DNA of 7,743 nucleotides from Sedimenticola sp. (GTDB taxonomy: Bacteria > Pseudomonadota > Gammaproteobacteria > Chromatiales > Chromatiaceae), in assembly GCA_030590525.1 (NCBI GenBank), contig JAUUYI010000090.1:1-7743 (forward strand), given 5' to 3'. The notes below the pieces were generated by a model. The model saw only the letters and a list, made by a program, of their open reading frames with translations, was not told the origin of the DNA and ran no database searches. Of the stretch, positions 6,381 through 7,743 are shown in pieces (within the stretch, counting starts at the first letter, position 1; every line of letters starts with the position of its first letter). A program made the translations under genes and the position numbers.

Positions 6381-6916
6381 CCCGGCGATCCGGGTTTATT
6401 ACAAAGGTACCGCTACTGGGCTTCTCTGCCTACAGTGGAACTGGAAAGACCACACTATTGAAACGCTTGCTTCCGTTGCTGAAGGGGAGGGGGTTACGGG
6501 TTGGTATGGTGAAGCACAGCCATCACGAGTTCGAAGTAGACAGGCCGGGAAAGGACAGTTACGAACTGCGCAAAGCGGGCGCCGCAGAGATGCTTGTCGT
6601 CTCTCCCAGCCGTTGGGCCTTGATTGCGGACACGGAAGATGGCGGAGATCCAGATCTGCAGTGTGCGCTGGATCGTTTCGATCAGCCCCGGCTCGACCTG
6701 ATTCTGGTGGAAGGCTTCCGACACGAGGCGTTTCCCAAGATCGAACTGCACCGGCCGTCGCTGGGAAAACCGCTGATCTTTCCTGACGACGCCCGGGTAA
6801 TCGCAATCGCGACCGATGGCGAGCTCGGGCAGCCAACCGATCTCCCTCTTCTCAATATCAATGATCCGCAAGCTATCGTGCGTTATATCCTGAAATGGAA
6901 ACAAAAGCAGAATTGA
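6377..6916 (+). CDS. mobB: MobB, molybdopterin-guanine dinucleotide biosynthesis accessory GTPase
   Basis: A 179-residue MobB-family P-loop protein. MobB binds GTP and assists MobA in attaching GMP to molybdopterin, making the MGD cofactor used by DMSO-reductase-family enzymes. Motifs are LLGFSAYSGTGKTTLL with the Walker A at residues 20-26, VKHSHHEFEVDRPGKDS (46-61) with the family VKH and DxPGKDS signatures, and LILVEGFR (108-115). The GTG at 6377 is the only reasonable upstream start; it adds about ten residues before the usual MobB beginning (PLLGFSAYSG) and no ATG, GTG or TTG lies closer. Length agrees with the family. It overlaps the upstream mini-ORF by four bases and the downstream aldolase gene by 22 bases, suggesting one transcript. 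No mobA or moeA is in view. Confidence 0.92.
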   Translation: MTRRSGFITKVPLLGFSAYSGTGKTTLLKRLLPLLKGRGLRVGMVKHSHHEFEVDRPGKDSYELRKAGAAEMLVVSPSRWALIADTEDGGDPDLQCALDRFDQPRLDLILVEGFRHEAFPKIELHRPSLGKPLIFPDDARVIAIATDGELGQPTDLPLLNINDPQAIVRYILKWKQKQN

Positions 6917-7452
6917 TCCAGATTTACCGCTGGCTGCGCCAGTACGGCAACAATGATTCCCACAGCGGAAACGGATCGGTGCGGATCGGGGACGAGTTCT
7001 GGATCACCCCCACCGGGGCCTGCGCCGATACGTTGACGGTGGGCGGCCTGATTCGCTGCTCTCTGGCCGGGACTTGTGGCGAGGGTGCATCCCTGGATGG
7101 CCCCCTGCATCAGCAGGTCTATCAGCGTAATCCCGATGCCCGTGCGGTGCTCCACAGTCACGGACCCTACAGTGTGGCGATTACCCTGGATGGTAAACCG
7201 TTTTGCCCGGTGGATTTCGAGGGACAACTCTATTTCCCCGAAGTCCCGGTGATCACTATCCCCTATGTGGATTATGTGGAAAAGGCCCCAGCCCTGGTAT
7301 CGGAGCAGCTGGCCACGCAGCGAATCGTGGTGGTACGAGGGCACGGCGTCTACACTTGCGCAGAACGCCTCGATCTGGCTTATAAGTGGAGCTGTTCCCT
7401 GGAGCTGTCGGCCAGGACCGCCGCTATTGCACGGCAACTGGCGGCTGTTTGA
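6895..7452 (+). CDS. Class II aldolase/adducin domain protein
   Basis: A 185-residue class II aldolase/adducin-fold protein; relatives are zinc-dependent aldolases or epimerases such as L-fuculose-phosphate aldolase and ribulose-5-phosphate 4-epimerase, or methylthioribulose-phosphate dehydratase. It shows the phosphate-binding SGNGSVR (24-30), ITPTGACADTL (37-47), the zinc pair H87 and H89 in AVLHSHGPYS, and the third zinc ligand H150 in VVVRGHGVYT. At the position of the FucA catalytic Glu73 an aspartate, D68 (ASLDGPLH), is found, so the chemistry may differ from FucA. It is somewhat shorter than typical enzymes of about 210 residues. The ATG at 6895 lies inside the mobB end, so the two are probably cotranslated. 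Substrate cannot be told from sequence; no kinase or sugar gene is adjacent. Confidence 0.88.
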   Translation: METKAELIQIYRWLRQYGNNDSHSGNGSVRIGDEFWITPTGACADTLTVGGLIRCSLAGTCGEGASLDGPLHQQVYQRNPDARAVLHSHGPYSVAITLDGKPFCPVDFEGQLYFPEVPVITIPYVDYVEKAPALVSEQLATQRIVVVRGHGVYTCAERLDLAYKWSCSLELSARTAAIARQLAAV

Positions 7453-7542
7453 AAGGTGTTATTGGCGCCATGAAATTCAGAAAAAATGCTGGTGCAGACA
7501 AGGTAGCTTCTCAATAAGTGCGGGCAACAATCTAAAATGTAG

Positions 7543-7568
7543 GGTGTATCAAGCGGAGCGGAGACACC
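7543..7568. repeat. REP-like intergenic palindrome
   Basis: GGTGT (7543-7547) pairs with ACACC (7564-7568), and after one A·G mismatch TC pairs with GA, around a loop with AAGCGGAGCG. With its preceding GTAG this has the form GTAGGGTG...AAGCGnAGCG...CACC, which I recognise as a widespread interspersed palindrome of proteobacterial genomes whose stem varies while the AAGCG-AGCG core is kept. It stands in the convergent space between the aldolase gene and the copper-chaperone gene, a typical place. Only one copy is in the window, so copy number in the genome is unknown. Confidence 0.6.
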
Positions 7569-7597
7569 AGGCTACGAAGTAACCTTATAATTTTTTT
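7569..7597 (+). terminator. Possible intrinsic terminator after the aldolase gene
   Basis: AGGCTAC (7569-7575) pairs with GTAACCT (7579-7585) around a GAA loop with one C·A mismatch, followed by TATAA and a seven-T run (7591-7597). It could end transcription from mobB and the aldolase gene. The stem is short and the T-run starts five bases late; it also overlaps the stop codon of the opposing gene. The rest of the 7453-7584 gap contains only a TGGCGCCA palindrome (7463-7470), a 15-codon ORF I do not believe, and the REP-like repeat. Confidence 0.35.
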
Positions 7598-7743
7598 CTT
7601 CGATCCATTACATCATAAATCGCGTTGAGTATCGTGCCTTCTTTGAACTTCAGAGAGACGGGTATTTTCTGACCCTCTTTGATCTCCCCGGTTCCGTAAA
7701 ACATCAGGTGGTAGCCGGTTTTATTGCTGAACTCGACGCTGCC
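7585..7743 (-). CDS. PCu(A)C-type copper chaperone, C-terminal end only
   Basis: On the minus strand the frame is open from the right edge and stops with TAA at 7587-7585, giving 52 residues. It contains TGYHLMFYGTGEIKEGQKIP followed by VSLKFKEGTIL, which resembles the end of the PCu(A)C domain (the typical form is GGYHLMLMGLKxPLKEGDxVP followed by LTLxF). The HLM here supplies the late H-x-M copper ligands of the H(M)x10Mx21HxM site; the earlier ligands lie beyond the window. PCu(A)C proteins are periplasmic and deliver Cu(I) during cytochrome oxidase assembly. The FYGTGE segment replaces the usual LMGLK, a modest divergence. The gene is convergent with the aldolase gene and not part of that operon. 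Confidence 0.78.
   Translation of the reverse strand, partial: GSVEFSNKTGYHLMFYGTGEIKEGQKIPVSLKFKEGTILNAIYDVMDRRKKL

Noticed and set aside
7470..7517. 15-codon ORF after the aldolase gene (MKFRKNAGADKVASQ)
   Set aside because: Very short, no ribosome site, and no recognisable family; likely chance.
1..7743. CRISPR arrays, tRNA or rRNA genes, insertion sequences
   Set aside because: No regularly spaced direct repeats, no tRNA cloverleaf or rRNA stretch, and no transposase frame were seen.

Overview
The window is a late flagellar operon segment from a gammaproteobacterium with polar-type flagellar control. The order flhA–flhF–flhG(fleN)–fliA–cheY, then motC–motD and a DUF2802 protein, is the arrangement known from Pseudomonas, Vibrio and purple or chemolithotrophic sulfur-oxidiser relatives. 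Base composition is moderately GC-rich, starts are often GTG or TTG, and neighbouring genes commonly overlap by a few bases. I infer a gammaproteobacterium of the Chromatiales/Sedimenticola-like sulfur-oxidiser type; the order-level placement is a guess. Layout on the + strand: C-terminal end of flhA (1-356); flhF (437-1678); flhG (1665-2552); fliA (2549-3289); cheY (3327-3713); a cheB tail remnant (about 3714-3817); motC (3819-4559); motD (4559-5401); a cheW tail remnant (about 5416-5595); a small possibly exported ORF (5576-5791); DUF2802 (5802-6182). A 194-base spacer with a perfect hairpin and a 23-codon leader-like ORF follows, then mobB (6377-6916) and a class II aldolase/adducin-family gene (6895-7452). 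The convergent intergenic space carries a REP-like palindrome and a possible terminator. The minus strand at the right edge holds the C-terminal end of a PCu(A)C copper-chaperone gene (7585-7743). The most notable observation is that this is a flagellar/chemotaxis cluster whose chemotaxis core appears to have been cut out by two separate internal deletions. In relatives, cheZ, cheA and cheB lie between cheY and motC, and a ParA-like gene, a CheW-like gene and cheW lie between motD and DUF2802. Here the first interval contains only about 30 codons resembling the C-terminus of CheB, and the second only about 60 codons resembling the C-terminal third of CheW. Genes for flagellar placement (flhF, flhG), late transcription (fliA), response output (cheY) and stator force (motC, motD) all look intact. 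The sequence therefore suggests a cell that may still build and turn a flagellum but has lost this locus's receptor-kinase signalling, or carries the kinase module elsewhere. Downstream of DUF2802 the genes are metabolic and apparently unrelated to motility: mobB for molybdenum cofactor, a short class II aldolase-like enzyme that overlaps it, and a copper chaperone on the opposite strand.
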